Positions 17,676 to 27,414 of a DNA stretch of 64,000 nt are shown one piece after another. The DNA lies in NCBI RefSeq assembly GCF_001713475.1, contig NZ_CP016499.1:248001-312000 (forward strand), given 5' to 3'. A program made the position numbers and the translations under genes. The notes beneath the pieces are model-generated. The model was not told the origin of the DNA. It made no database searches and was given only the letters and a program-made list of their open reading frames with translations. The stretch is from Agrobacterium sp. RAC06. GTDB taxonomy: Bacteria > Pseudomonadota > Alphaproteobacteria > Rhizobiales > Rhizobiaceae. Within the stretch, counting starts at the first letter, position 1; each line of letters opens with the position of its first letter.

Positions 17676-20600
17676 GCGCGAGTGAGAACGGTTCCGAACA
17701 GTCCGGGCGCAGCTTTACCGCCCTTTTCGTGCGCCGCCCGGTTCTGGCGGCGGTGCTGAATACACTGCTTGTCGTTGCAGGTCTGGCTGCCCTTGCCGGC
17801 ATCGAAATCCGCGAATTGCCTGACGTCGACCAGCCTGTCATCACGGTCAGCACGGACTATGATGGTGCATCCGCGCAGACCATGGACCAGGAGGTGACGC
17901 GCATCATCGAGGGCGCAGTCGCCCGGGTCAGCGGCCTCAAATCCATGTCGTCGCGCTCCCAGTTCGGCGAGAGCCGAACGACGCTGGAGTTCAGCGACAA
18001 TGTCGACTTGGCTGTCGCCGCAAACGACGTGCGCGATGCGCTCGGTCGGGTGCGCAACCAGTTGCCCGACGACACGGACGAACCGCGCATCGTCAAGGCG
18101 GACGCGGATTCGCAGCCGATCATGCGGCTTGCCGTGACCTCCACCACGCTTTCGATGGAAGACCTGACGCTGCTGGTGGACAACGAAATCTCGGACCGGC
18201 TGGCAGCCGTCGAGGGCGTCGCCGACGTCCAGATCTATGGTGATCAGGAAAAGGTTTTCCGCATTGACGTCAACCAGGCGGCACTCGCCAGCCGTGGCTT
18301 GAGTGTGGCCAGCCTTGCATCCGCCTTGCAGAATTCCTCGCTCGACGTTCCCGCCGGTTCGCTCGAATCACAGACGCAGGACATCGTTGTGCGGGCGACC
18401 GCCAGCCTCGCCACGGTCGACGATTTCGAGAATGTGTTGATCGGTGAGCGCGTGCGGTTGCGCGACGTGGCGACCGTGACGCTCGGGCCCGACGATGGCT
18501 CGACCTCGCTGCGTTCCAATGGTGTGCAGGGTGTCGGTCTCGGCATTATCCGTCAGGCGCAGTCCAACACGCTGAACATCTCCGCCGGCGTCCATGGTGC
18601 CGTCGAGGGCATGGCGAGCGCCCTGCCGGAGGGTACGCGGGTTATCGTCACCAGCGACGATGCGGTCTTCATTCAGGGCGCTCTGCACGAGGTTGAGATC
18701 GCGCTCGGGCTCTCCGCCGTAATCGTGCTTGTGGTCCTCTTTCTGTTCCTGCGCGACTGGCGCGCGACGTTGATCCCGGCGCTCACCATGCCCGTCGCTC
18801 TGATCGGCACGCTGGCTGCGATCTATATGGTCGGCTTCTCGATCAACATTCTCACACTGCTCGCAATCGTTCTCGCGACCGGCCTCGTCGTGGACGACGC
18901 GATCGTCGTTCTCGAAAACATCGTCCGCCGCCGGGCTGAGGGCATGGGGCCGCGCGCGGCTGCAGTGCTCGGAACACAGGAAGTTTTCTTTGCGGTCCTT
19001 GCGACCACGGCCACACTCGCCGCAGTCTTCGTGCCTTTGTCCTTCCTGCCGGGCCAGCTCGGTGGTCTCTTCCGCGAATTCGGCTTCGTGCTGGCCTTTG
19101 CGGTTCTGCTCTCGTCGGTCACGGCGCTTACCTTGTGTCCGATGATGGCATCGCGCATGCTCAAACGGGAAGCCGATGACGACCGGGGATTGCTCGGTGC
19201 GTTCGGCAAGCGCTTTGCCGGCTTCTATGGCCGAACGCTTCGGGCCTGCCTTTCAAATCCGTTGATCGTCTGCGTCGTTGCTGCGGTGTTCTCCGGCGCC
19301 GCCTATCTCGCGTTTACGTCAATCCAGAGCGAGATCACGCCCCGCGAAGACCGCTCGGTTGTGCTGATGCGGCTTTCCACCCCGCAGGGGTCGAGCCTTG
19401 CCTATACGCGTGATCAGGTGCAGCGGGTGGAGGAGAACCTGAAGCCGCTCCGTGACAGCGGGGAGATTGTCAGCATATTCTCGATCTCCGGTCAGGGCTC
19501 ATCCAACAGCGCCTTCATGGTGATGACGCTGGCACCCTGGTCGGAGCGTGAACGCAGTCAGAACCAGATCGTTCAGGACGTCAACGCCGCCGCCGCTCTG
19601 GTGCCGGCGCTGCGTGGCAATGTGTTCCAGACCAACAGCCTCAGAATCCGTGGTGCCGGCAGCGGCCTGCAGATGGCGGTCGTCGGTTCGAACCATGAAA
19701 CGCTGACGGCATCGGCACTGCAGATCGTCGAACAGTTGCGTGACCGTCCGGAGTTCCAGACACCGCGTCTCGACAATGAGCCGACCCAGGCACAGATCTC
19801 GGTGACGATCGACCGCGAACGGGCCTCCGATCTCGGCATAGATATCGGCGCCATCGGCACGTCGTTGCAGGCGCTGCTCGAGGGACGTTCGGTCACCGAT
19901 GTCTTTGTCGATGGTAATTCGATCCCGGTTCGCCTTGTGTCGAGCACACAGCCGATCAACGACCCGACGGATCTGGAAAACATCTTCCTCACTACATCCG
20001 ACGGTCGCGTCGTTCCGATGTCGACGATTGCCTCGCTCCAGGAAAATGCCGTCTCGCCGACGCTGAACAGAGATCAGCAGCTCGCCTCGGTGTCCTTCTC
20101 GGCAGGCCTTGGCGACGGCGTTGCGCTCGGAGATGCTGTCGAGATGGTGACACAGATTGCGCAGCCATTGCTGCCGCCAGGCTCGCGCCTGATCCCGCTA
20201 TCCGAGGCGGCGACTCTGGAGGAGAACAGCTATGGCATGGCGCTGACCTTCGGCTTCGCGATCGCGATCATTTTCCTGGTGCTCGCCGCGCAGTTCGAAA
20301 GCGTTGTGTCTTCGCTGATCATCATGGCGACGGTGCCGCTCGGGCTTGCCTGTGCCGTCTTTGCGCTTGTTGTCACTGGCTCGACGCTGAACGTCTATAG
20401 TCAGATCGGCCTTGTGCTACTCGTTGGCGTCATGGCGAAAAACGGCATCCTGATCGTCGAATTTGCCAACCAGTTGCGTGACAGGGGGCTATCCGTTCGC
20501 GAGGCGATCGAAACGGCCTGCACCATCCGTCTTCGTCCCGTGATGATGACGATGATCGCAACCGTGCTCGGTGGCGTGCCGCTGGTGCTGGCGCAGGGCG

Positions 20601-20821
20601 CCGGTGCGGAGGCGCGCATCGCGCTCGGTTGGGTGATCGTCGGCGGTCTCGGCTTTGCGACCCTCGTGACGCTCTACATCACGCCGGTCGCCTATCTCCT
20701 GCTTGCCCGCTTCTCCAAGCCGCATGCCCAGGAAGAGGCGCGTCTGAAGACGGAACTCGAGGATGCCACGCTGAAGATCGCCAATGATCGCGGCGCGCCG
20801 CCGAGGGTTGCGGCCGAGTAA
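17672..20821 (+). CDS. RND multidrug efflux pump, inner-membrane transporter
   Basis: A 1049-aa HAE1-family proton antiporter. The first helix begins after FVRRPVLAAVLN, and the large periplasmic loops have the DYDGASAQTMDQEV porter-domain signature. The proton-relay aspartates are in the TM4 motif GLVVDDAIVVLEN; the second half has GVMAKNGILIVEFANQ. Length and duplicated 2x6-helix layout are normal. It is translated from an ATGA overlap with the adaptor. Substrates cannot be told from sequence. Confidence 0.95.
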   Translation: MSASENGSEQSGRSFTALFVRRPVLAAVLNTLLVVAGLAALAGIEIRELPDVDQPVITVSTDYDGASAQTMDQEVTRIIEGAVARVSGLKSMSSRSQFGESRTTLEFSDNVDLAVAANDVRDALGRVRNQLPDDTDEPRIVKADADSQPIMRLAVTSTTLSMEDLTLLVDNEISDRLAAVEGVADVQIYGDQEKVFRIDVNQAALASRGLSVASLASALQNSSLDVPAGSLESQTQDIVVRATASLATVDDFENVLIGERVRLRDVATVTLGPDDGSTSLRSNGVQGVGLGIIRQAQSNTLNISAGVHGAVEGMASALPEGTRVIVTSDDAVFIQGALHEVEIALGLSAVIVLVVLFLFLRDWRATLIPALTMPVALIGTLAAIYMVGFSINILTLLAIVLATGLVVDDAIVVLENIVRRRAEGMGPRAAAVLGTQEVFFAVLATTATLAAVFVPLSFLPGQLGGLFREFGFVLAFAVLLSSVTALTLCPMMASRMLKREADDDRGLLGAFGKRFAGFYGRTLRACLSNPLIVCVVAAVFSGAAYLAFTSIQSEITPREDRSVVLMRLSTPQGSSLAYTRDQVQRVEENLKPLRDSGEIVSIFSISGQGSSNSAFMVMTLAPWSERERSQNQIVQDVNAAAALVPALRGNVFQTNSLRIRGAGSGLQMAVVGSNHETLTASALQIVEQLRDRPEFQTPRLDNEPTQAQISVTIDRERASDLGIDIGAIGTSLQALLEGRSVTDVFVDGNSIPVRLVSSTQPINDPTDLENIFLTTSDGRVVPMSTIASLQENAVSPTLNRDQQLASVSFSAGLGDGVALGDAVEMVTQIAQPLLPPGSRLIPLSEAATLEENSYGMALTFGFAIAIIFLVLAAQFESVVSSLIIMATVPLGLACAVFALVVTGSTLNVYSQIGLVLLVGVMAKNGILIVEFANQLRDRGLSVREAIETACTIRLRPVMMTMIATVLGGVPLVLAQGAGAEARIALGWVIVGGLGFATLVTLYITPVAYLLLARFSKPHAQEEARLKTELEDATLKIANDRGAPPRVAAE

Positions 20822-20885
20822 CAGGAATAGCTTGCCTGTGCGGCTGTCTGACGACTGGACAATCTCCGAGCCCTATCCCATAGCA

Positions 20886-20913
20886 GGGACGCACCAATTT
20901 CCCGGTGCGTCCC
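20886..20913. terminator. GC-rich hairpin after the RND operon
   Basis: Perfect 10-bp inverted repeat GGGACGCACC (20886-20895) / GGTGCGTCCC (20904-20913) with an 8-nt loop, 65 nt after the pump stop and 26 nt before the next start. No T-tract follows on the plus strand, so this could be a weak terminator or an mRNA-stabilising hairpin. Confidence 0.5.
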
Positions 20914-20938
20914 AAGGCTATTATTCGGGAGGTCGCGG

Positions 20939-22348
20939 ATGGCCCGCAAGGATGTGATCGACGGCAAACGCAATGAAGAAGGCATCGCTCTGGCCTTGCC
21001 GCTCCTCAAGCAGCGTTTCGGGGAGCGCTTCCAGACAGGTCAGTCGTTTTGCGACCAGCACAGCCACACCACCACCTATCTGCCGTCACAACGACCGGAT
21101 GGGGTCGTCTTCGCCGAAAGCAGCGAGGATGTTCGAGAGGTCGTGCGGATCTGCGCCACGCATCGCGTGCCGGTCGTGCCCTTCGGCACGGGCTCCTCTC
21201 TGGAGGGGCAGGTGAACGCACCTTGCGGCGGCATATCGATCGATTTCAGCCGCATGAACCGGATCCTCGCGGTCAATGCCGAAGATTTGGACTGCACGGT
21301 CGAGCCCGGCGTGACGCGCGAGGATCTCAACACCTATCTGCGCGACACCGGTCTCTTCTTCCCCATCGATCCGGGCGCGAATGCGTCGCTCGGCGGCATG
21401 GCTGCAACGCGTGCATCCGGTACCAATGCGGTGCGTTATGGCACGATGAAGGACAATGTGCTGGCGCTGACGGTGGTGACGGCCGATGGTGAGGAGATGC
21501 GCACCGCGCAGCGGGCCCGCAAGTCGTCGGCCGGCTATGATCTGACGCGGCTGTTCGTCGGTTCGGAAGGCACGCTCGGGGTGATCACCTCGGTTACGCT
21601 CAGGCTCCAAGGCATTCCGGCGAAGATCAGCGGCGGTGTCGTGGCTTTCCCGACGCTCGAAGACGCCTGCAATGCCGTGATCATGACGATCCAGATGGGC
21701 ATTCCCGTGGCGCGCATCGAACTCTTGGACGAGATGCAGATCCGCGCCTGCAACGCTTATTCGAAGCTTTCCTATGCCGAGCGTCCGACCTTGTTCGTCG
21801 AGTTCCATGGCACGGAAGAGACGGTGGCGCTCCAGGCCGAACAGTTCGGCGAGATCGCGGCCGAGTTCGGCGGTGGAGAATTTGCCTATACCGCCAATGC
21901 GGAAGAGCGAAATCAGCTTTGGAAGGCGCGCCACAATGCCTATTGGGCAAGCCGGGCACTGGCGCCGGAACTTTCGGCCCTGTCGACGGATGTTTGCGTG
22001 CCGATTTCGCGTCTCGCGGAATGCGTGGCCGCGACGCAGGCTGATATTCGCGAACATGGCTTTCTGGCCCCGATTGTCGGTCATGCCGGAGATGGCAATT
22101 TCCACGTCCTGCTGTTGTTCAACGACAAGGACGCCGCTGATGTCGAGAAGGCCGAAGCCTTTCTGGAGCGGCTGAACGGGCGGGCGCTTGCCATGGAAGG
22201 CACCTGCACCGGCGAACATGGGGTCGGACAGGGCAAGATCAGCTATCTGGAGCAGGAACTGGCCTCCGCACTGCCGGCGATGCGCGCCGTCAAGGCTGGG
22301 CTCGATCCTGACAATATCTTCAATCCCGGCAAGATCTTTCGGCTGTGA
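20939..22348 (+). CDS. FAD-linked oxidase, D-lactate dehydrogenase (cytochrome)-like
   Basis: A 469-aa member of the GlcD/DLD family. The FAD-binding PCMH domain contains PFGTGSSLEGQ and IDPGANASLGGMAATRASGT; the C-terminal cap has VGHAGDGNFH (substrate/metal His) and GTCTGEHGVGQGK, ending NPGKIFRL. The likely reaction is oxidation of D-lactate or another D-2-hydroxy acid to the keto acid. The start follows TCGGGAGGTCGCGG. It is a stand-alone gene without glcE/glcF partners, which argues against glycolate oxidase. Confidence 0.88.
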   Translation: MARKDVIDGKRNEEGIALALPLLKQRFGERFQTGQSFCDQHSHTTTYLPSQRPDGVVFAESSEDVREVVRICATHRVPVVPFGTGSSLEGQVNAPCGGISIDFSRMNRILAVNAEDLDCTVEPGVTREDLNTYLRDTGLFFPIDPGANASLGGMAATRASGTNAVRYGTMKDNVLALTVVTADGEEMRTAQRARKSSAGYDLTRLFVGSEGTLGVITSVTLRLQGIPAKISGGVVAFPTLEDACNAVIMTIQMGIPVARIELLDEMQIRACNAYSKLSYAERPTLFVEFHGTEETVALQAEQFGEIAAEFGGGEFAYTANAEERNQLWKARHNAYWASRALAPELSALSTDVCVPISRLAECVAATQADIREHGFLAPIVGHAGDGNFHVLLLFNDKDAADVEKAEAFLERLNGRALAMEGTCTGEHGVGQGKISYLEQELASALPAMRAVKAGLDPDNIFNPGKIFRL

Positions 22349-22421
22349 CTGCAAGAGCTTGCGGGTTGCCCCTGCGGTGAATTGCGTTACCTTCGGGCCG
22401 TAATCAAGGGAGTGGCATTCG

Positions 22422-25400
22422 GTGCTCGGACGCATATTGGTAACGCTTGGCGGCCTGCTCGTGGTTGCGCTTTTTGCAGCGCTGCTTGCGCCGCTGTTCG
22501 TCGACTGGACCAATTTCCGCCGTGACTTCGAGGATCAGGCGAGCCAGTTGCTCGGCAAGAAGGTCGTGGTCAATGGTGAGGTTTCGGCACGGCTCTTACC
22601 GTTCCCGTCCGTCACCATGGAGGATGTCACTGTCGGGACCGACGTGGACGGTACGCCGCTCGTCAGGATCGCCCGCTTCTCGCTCGATGCGGAACTCGCG
22701 CCGTTCCTGTCTGGCGAGGCGCGCATCTTCGACATGCGCATCGAGGAGCCGAAGGCGCGTATCCGGCTTTTGCCTGATGGGACGCTTGACTGGTTGCGCG
22801 GCAGCAGACCCAGCATTCCGGCGCGCACGGTCGTTCTAGAGAAGGTCTCCGTCACCGGCGGTAGTGTCGAGTTCATCGATGAGCAGTCGGGGCGAAATCG
22901 CATGCTCACCGAGTTGGACGCTGCTCTTTCGGCGCGAACGCTTGCGGGCCCCTGGTCGGTCGAGGGCAGGGCCGTATTGGACGGAGAAGCGGCGCAGTTC
23001 GGCCTGACGACCTCGGAAGTCTCAGGCGTTGCCCTGCCGCTTCGCCTGCGGATCGAACCTGAAGCGCGTCCCTTCGACCTGATGCTCGAAGGCGAACTGG
23101 CGCTGGAAGAGGGCAAGCCGCAGTATGCCGGAAGCTTCTCGTCCACCTGGAAAGTCGCGACACCGGCCGAGGCCCTGGAGCCGGGGCAGACACCTGTGCC
23201 TGCACCGCGGATGCGGGGCGAGTTCAAGCTTGCCAATGACAGCATCACGGTTCCGAGCTACCGCCTTGAACTCGGCGAGGTCGTCGACCCTTATGTGATC
23301 TCGGGCGAAGCCAAGCTCGACACCGGTGCCAATCCGGAGTTCCTGCTGACGGCCGAGGGCCAGCAGGTCGACGTCAACAGGCTGGCGGCCGATGGTAGCC
23401 GGGCCAAGACCTCGCGCAATGGCAGCGTGTCGGTCCAGCAGCGCCTGGCGCTCTTGCTCGCCAGCGCTGCAGAGATCCCGATCCCCAAGGTTCCTGGCCG
23501 TGCCACGCTGCGCCTGCCGGCGATTGTCGCGGGCGATACCGTGTTTCGCGACCTGCAGCTCGACGTCCGCCCCGCAGGCAACGGCTGGGCCGTGGAAAAG
23601 GCCGTCGGCCTTTTGCCGGGCCGCACTCAGGTCGAGGCGAGCGGCCGGCTGACGCTCATCGGCACGCCATCTTTCGAAGGTAATCTCCTGATCGCATCGA
23701 CCCAGCCGTCAGGCCTCGCCACTTGGATTGCGGGGCGCGTCGATCCGTCGATCCGAGGCCTTTCCTCGGCCGGATTTTCGGCCTCGGTCAATCTGACGCC
23801 CGAACTGCAACGGTTCGAAAACCTGGAGCTTGCGATCGGCGCGGAGCCTCTGAAGGGAAGGATCGAGCGAGAATCGCCCATCGGTCAAGCGGCGAGCCTC
23901 TCCATCGATCTGACGGGAGACGGTCTTGATCTCGATGCGGCTCGGGCGATCGTCGCCCTGGTCGTTGGCGAGGATGCCGAACAGCGGCTGCTCGCCGAAC
24001 GGGTCGCGACCCGTCTGAAGCTCGGCACCCTGCGCGCGTTCGGTGTCAGCGCGGAAGATGTCGAAGCGATCGCCACCTACGAGGCGGGGCAGCTTTCGAT
24101 CGAGCGGTTCAATCTGGGTAGCGTTGCGGGCAGCGCGATCCGGGTGAGCGGTGCGCTGAGAGAGACAGAGACTACTCCAGTAGGTGAAGCGGAGATCGGT
24201 TTCGTCTCTGACGACCCAGGCCCGTTCCTTGCACTGCTGCGGGAACGCCTGCCGGCCAACGCTCTCGTCGATCGCTTGGCCCAGAGCGCGCAATGGTATG
24301 CCGACACTGACGTCAAGGGCAGGTTGCAGGTGACGGAGGCGGGTGCCGTGACGCTCGGCCTGACTGGCCGCGTCAACCAGACAGCGCTTGCCGTGACAGC
24401 CGAGGCTGACGAGATCTCTGCGCTTTTGGGCGGCGGGCAACGCAGTGTAGAAATCCGGCTGGAGAACGAAGAGGCACAGGTCCTGCTCGGGCAGGCAGGT
24501 TTTGATCCGCTGCCTTGGACCACCGGTGAAGGTGGTGTCTTGACCTTGACGGTGAATGCCGCAGGTGAAGGCAATGCCGATGCCGTCGTCAGTTTTGCCG
24601 GGCCTGTCACTACGCTCGAGGCAACGGCGCAGCTGACGGCTATGGACACGCCTGGCATGCTGGATGGCAAGTGGGATGTGTCGCTCGATAGCCAGGACAT
24701 CGGCCCCTATCTGATGGCGCTTGGTCTCAGCCTTCCCGACGCGGCAACCGGTCTGCCGCTCAAGGCAGAGACGCAATTCTCGCTTGGCGATGATCAGCTT
24801 GCGATCGAACGCATGACGGGCACGATCGGTGGACAAACGGTCGAGGCTGAGGGACAGGTGAACCTGACGGGATCCGTTCCCTCGATTGCCGGCACCGTGA
24901 GCCTCGATCAACTCGATCTCGACTGGCTTGCGGCGAACATGGTCGGCCCGCTCACGGATCCGGTTGATGGCGCCTTGTCGGAGGCGGCTCTTGGCGTCGT
25001 CAGCTTGCCCTTCGATCTCGATCTCGGCCTGACCGTCAAGCAATTCTGGCCAGGTGCGGCAGAGGCCATGACGGATGTGTCCGGAACGCTGCGCAACAAG
25101 GCCGGTGAACTAAGCTTCGATGACATTGCTGGTGACTGGCTAGGCGGCAAGGCCAAGGGTCGGTTCTCGGTGGCCAACACCGACGGAAACGGCTTCCTGC
25201 AAGCCCGCCTCGATCTCGAGGGGGGCGATGTGCTGAGAACGGTCAATTCACTTCGCATCGGACGCGGAATGACGGAGGCCGAAACGCCCGCCGGGCGCAT
25301 GGATGTGACGCTGGTTGCCGAAGGCGCCGGCAAGACGCCGGCTGAGTTGATCGGTACGGCCAGTGGCTCTGGCGAGGCGCGGTTCAACAGCCTCACGCTC

Positions 25401-26153
25401 GACCGGCTGCAGCTCGACATCATGCCGGCACTGATTGCCGAGGTGGATGCTTTGGGAACGGAGATCAGTGAGGACAAGGTTCGGAATATCACCGATCGTC
25501 TGATCGAGGATGGCCGAACGGAACTGAGGGGATTGGTCCTGCCCTTTGCCTTGTCAGACGGTACGCTGCGCATTCAGGCGGCGAGCCACCAGGCGGATGC
25601 GGCCAAGCTCGACGGTGCGCTCAGGCTCGATCTGCGATCCGGCCTGCTCGACGGGGAAATCGGTGTCGCCCTGAACGCCGGAGAGGCCGCCATGGAGGGG
25701 GGAGAGCCGAATTTCCGGCTTCTCTTCCAGGGTGACGCGCTCTCGCTCAGTCAGTCACTTGACGTTACGGAACTTACCAATTTTGTCTCTCTGCGCGCCT
25801 TCGAGGCCGAGCGGCGGAGGGTTGAGGCGCTGCAGGCAAGCGTTCTCGAAAAACAGAGGCTGAGGCGTGAGGCGGCACTTGCGCGGTCGCGTGCCGAAGA
25901 GCGGGCGCGGGCAGAAGCGGAACGCCTGCGGCTGGAAGAGGAAGCGCGGCTCAAGGCGGAAGCGGAAGCCCAGGCGGCACAAGAGGCCGATACCTTGGAT
26001 GCTCAACCTGAGGCGCCGGCGGCCACACCGGTGGAGCCCCTGACGACGGACACGGTGCCCGTTGCACCAGTTTTGCCGGTCGCACCGGAAGAGCGCGTGA
26101 TCCGTCAGCCCTTGCCGGAGATGCGGTTCGAGGGACTGCCTGGGGTCAACTGA
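22422..26153 (+). CDS. Giant AsmA family protein
   Basis: A 1243-aa protein with one N-terminal membrane helix (residues ~4-27), then the AsmA opening FVDWTNFRRDFEDQASQLLGKKV. A long beta-rich body follows, with a C-terminal AsmA_2-like region. The start is GTG at 22422 after AAGGGAGTGGCATTCG. AsmA/TamB-like proteins bridge the inner and outer membranes and are implicated in phospholipid transport. Residues ~1120-1185 form a highly charged Arg/Glu/Ala coiled coil followed by a Pro-rich tail, an uncommon C-terminal addition. The 3' end overlaps the convergent RHH gene by 8 nt. Confidence 0.88.
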   Translation: MLGRILVTLGGLLVVALFAALLAPLFVDWTNFRRDFEDQASQLLGKKVVVNGEVSARLLPFPSVTMEDVTVGTDVDGTPLVRIARFSLDAELAPFLSGEARIFDMRIEEPKARIRLLPDGTLDWLRGSRPSIPARTVVLEKVSVTGGSVEFIDEQSGRNRMLTELDAALSARTLAGPWSVEGRAVLDGEAAQFGLTTSEVSGVALPLRLRIEPEARPFDLMLEGELALEEGKPQYAGSFSSTWKVATPAEALEPGQTPVPAPRMRGEFKLANDSITVPSYRLELGEVVDPYVISGEAKLDTGANPEFLLTAEGQQVDVNRLAADGSRAKTSRNGSVSVQQRLALLLASAAEIPIPKVPGRATLRLPAIVAGDTVFRDLQLDVRPAGNGWAVEKAVGLLPGRTQVEASGRLTLIGTPSFEGNLLIASTQPSGLATWIAGRVDPSIRGLSSAGFSASVNLTPELQRFENLELAIGAEPLKGRIERESPIGQAASLSIDLTGDGLDLDAARAIVALVVGEDAEQRLLAERVATRLKLGTLRAFGVSAEDVEAIATYEAGQLSIERFNLGSVAGSAIRVSGALRETETTPVGEAEIGFVSDDPGPFLALLRERLPANALVDRLAQSAQWYADTDVKGRLQVTEAGAVTLGLTGRVNQTALAVTAEADEISALLGGGQRSVEIRLENEEAQVLLGQAGFDPLPWTTGEGGVLTLTVNAAGEGNADAVVSFAGPVTTLEATAQLTAMDTPGMLDGKWDVSLDSQDIGPYLMALGLSLPDAATGLPLKAETQFSLGDDQLAIERMTGTIGGQTVEAEGQVNLTGSVPSIAGTVSLDQLDLDWLAANMVGPLTDPVDGALSEAALGVVSLPFDLDLGLTVKQFWPGAAEAMTDVSGTLRNKAGELSFDDIAGDWLGGKAKGRFSVANTDGNGFLQARLDLEGGDVLRTVNSLRIGRGMTEAETPAGRMDVTLVAEGAGKTPAELIGTASGSGEARFNSLTLDRLQLDIMPALIAEVDALGTEISEDKVRNITDRLIEDGRTELRGLVLPFALSDGTLRIQAASHQADAAKLDGALRLDLRSGLLDGEIGVALNAGEAAMEGGEPNFRLLFQGDALSLSQSLDVTELTNFVSLRAFEAERRRVEALQASVLEKQRLRREAALARSRAEERARAEAERLRLEEEARLKAEAEAQAAQEADTLDAQPEAPAATPVEPLTTDTVPVAPVLPVAPEERVIRQPLPEMRFEGLPGVN

Positions 26154-26424
26154 CCGGATTGCGTTGGAAGTTCGCCTCTGCCGGTCTTTCCAAGACCTTC
26201 CCCTCCGCCTCCTGAGCCGTCTGCTTTAACTCGCGCAAGACGAACAGACGAAGGGCAGAGGAGAGGTTCGAGTCGAGCGGCCGGCTTTCGTCGATTTCGG
26301 CGATCAGGGCAGCAAAGCTCAAACCGCGTTTCCTGGCGATGGTCTTCAACTCGTCGAGGAAGGGATCTTCGACCGAAAAACTGGTGCGGTGTCCGTGCAG
26401 GGTGATCGAGCGTTTGCGGATCAT
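26146..26424 (-). CDS. Ribbon-helix-helix domain protein, 92 aa
   Basis: A 92-aa protein opening MIRKRSITLHGHRTSFSVED, the pattern of the rhizobial ribbon-helix-helix family often found beside DUF4169 and sspB. The FLDELKTIARKRGLSFAALI segment matches the two helices. The ATG at 26424 is preferred because the conserved pattern begins there; a TTG at 26490 would add 22 residues and overlap the upstream DUF4169 stop. DNA binding is likely; the target is unknown. Confidence 0.8.
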   Translation of the reverse strand: MIRKRSITLHGHRTSFSVEDPFLDELKTIARKRGLSFAALIAEIDESRPLDSNLSSALRLFVLRELKQTAQEAEGKVLERPAEANFQRNPVS

Positions 26425-26486
26425 GGCGGTCACCGTCTGGATGTTCGAGGTATGGCCGTCCCGATGCGCCCAGGCATCTTTTCGGA

Positions 26487-26675
26487 TCAATCCTGCTCGG
26501 GCTTCTCGATCCGCCCCTGTTCGTGCTGCCGGGCTGCCTTGTCGTTGCGTGCCTTGGTCAGCGATTTTTCCGCTTTGGTTCTGCCATGGCTGATGCGGTT
26601 CTGTTCGGCCACGCTCTCCCGCTCGTCGCGGGCTTTCGCCTTGCGGAACTGACGGAGATTGACGATGTCGGCCAT
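26487..26675 (-). CDS. DUF4169 family protein, 62 aa
   Basis: A 62-residue, highly charged protein. MADIVNLRQFRKAKAR at the start and the alternating Arg/Glu/Lys helix to the end are the DUF4169 pattern. It has no hydrophobic segment. It lies between sspB and the RHH gene on the same strand, suggesting a small operon sspB-DUF4169-RHH. The function is unknown. Confidence 0.85.
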   Translation of the reverse strand: MADIVNLRQFRKAKARDERESVAEQNRISHGRTKAEKSLTKARNDKAARQHEQGRIEKPEQD

Positions 26676-26728
26676 GGTCTCAACTCCACGGAAAAGGCCG
26701 GGCAGGGGCCCGGCCGTTCGTCATGTCT

Positions 26729-27232
26729 TCACTGCTTCTTGCGGAAAGCGTCGAGCGAAACGACGGAGCCTTCCTTCTTTTCTTCCGTCTTTCCGGCTTC
26801 CGTCTCTTCCGTCTTGGCGACGGCTTCCAGCGGGTAGGCGGTGATCTCGGCCTCGCCTTCCTCCTCGTCCGCCAGCGGCACGTCGAATTCGAGTTCGAAG
26901 TTCACGGAGGGGTCGTAGAATCCACGGATGGCGTTGAAGGGCACCACGAGCTTTTCCGGTGTGTCGGAGAAAGAGAGGCCGATCTCGAAGAGGCTGTCGG
27001 TTACCTTCAGGTCCCAGAACTGGTGCTGGACAACGATCGTCATCTGCTCGGCATATTTCGCCTTGAGATGCTGGGAGATCCGTACGCCCGGCGCGCCGGT
27101 CAGGAAGGTGATGAAGAAGTGATGGTCACCCGGCAGGCGCCCCGTCGCGGCAACCTCGGCCAAGACCTTGCGGATGACGCCACGGAGTGCGTCCTGGGCC
27201 AGAATGTCGTAGCGAATATGGTCGTGCCCCAT
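26729..27232 (-). CDS. sspB: SspB-type ClpXP adaptor
   Basis: A 167-aa alphaproteobacterial SspB that tethers ssrA-tagged proteins to ClpXP. The folded domain (residues ~1-120) carries DHHFFITFLTGAPGVRIS and VPFNAIRGFYDPSVNFELEF. A charged Glu/Lys-rich linker follows, ending in SVVSLDAFRKKQ, the C-terminal ClpX-binding tail (family knowledge). It lies on the same strand and directly downstream of ssrA, whose tag it would recognise. Confidence 0.93.
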   Translation of the reverse strand: MGHDHIRYDILAQDALRGVIRKVLAEVAATGRLPGDHHFFITFLTGAPGVRISQHLKAKYAEQMTIVVQHQFWDLKVTDSLFEIGLSFSDTPEKLVVPFNAIRGFYDPSVNFELEFDVPLADEEEGEAEITAYPLEAVAKTEETEAGKTEEKKEGSVVSLDAFRKKQ

Positions 27233-27414
27233 CAGATCCCTGCTTTCGTTATCATGCCGATTTTCAGCGGCTTATGCCACGACGCGGCGGCGCGGAAAAG
27301 CCCCGGCGCGTGAAACTGGTTCGCGCAATGTACATCAAATCTCTGCCTGCTGGTAGCAGCGAAATCCGAAGCAAAGTCATGGGGAAAGACTGAGGGTTAT
27401 TTGTGCGTAGGAGG

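Noticed and set aside
20887..22513. 475-codon minus-strand frame over the FAD oxidase
   Set aside because: Shadow frame rich in Arg, His and Asp; the plus strand carries a full GlcD/DLD motif set.
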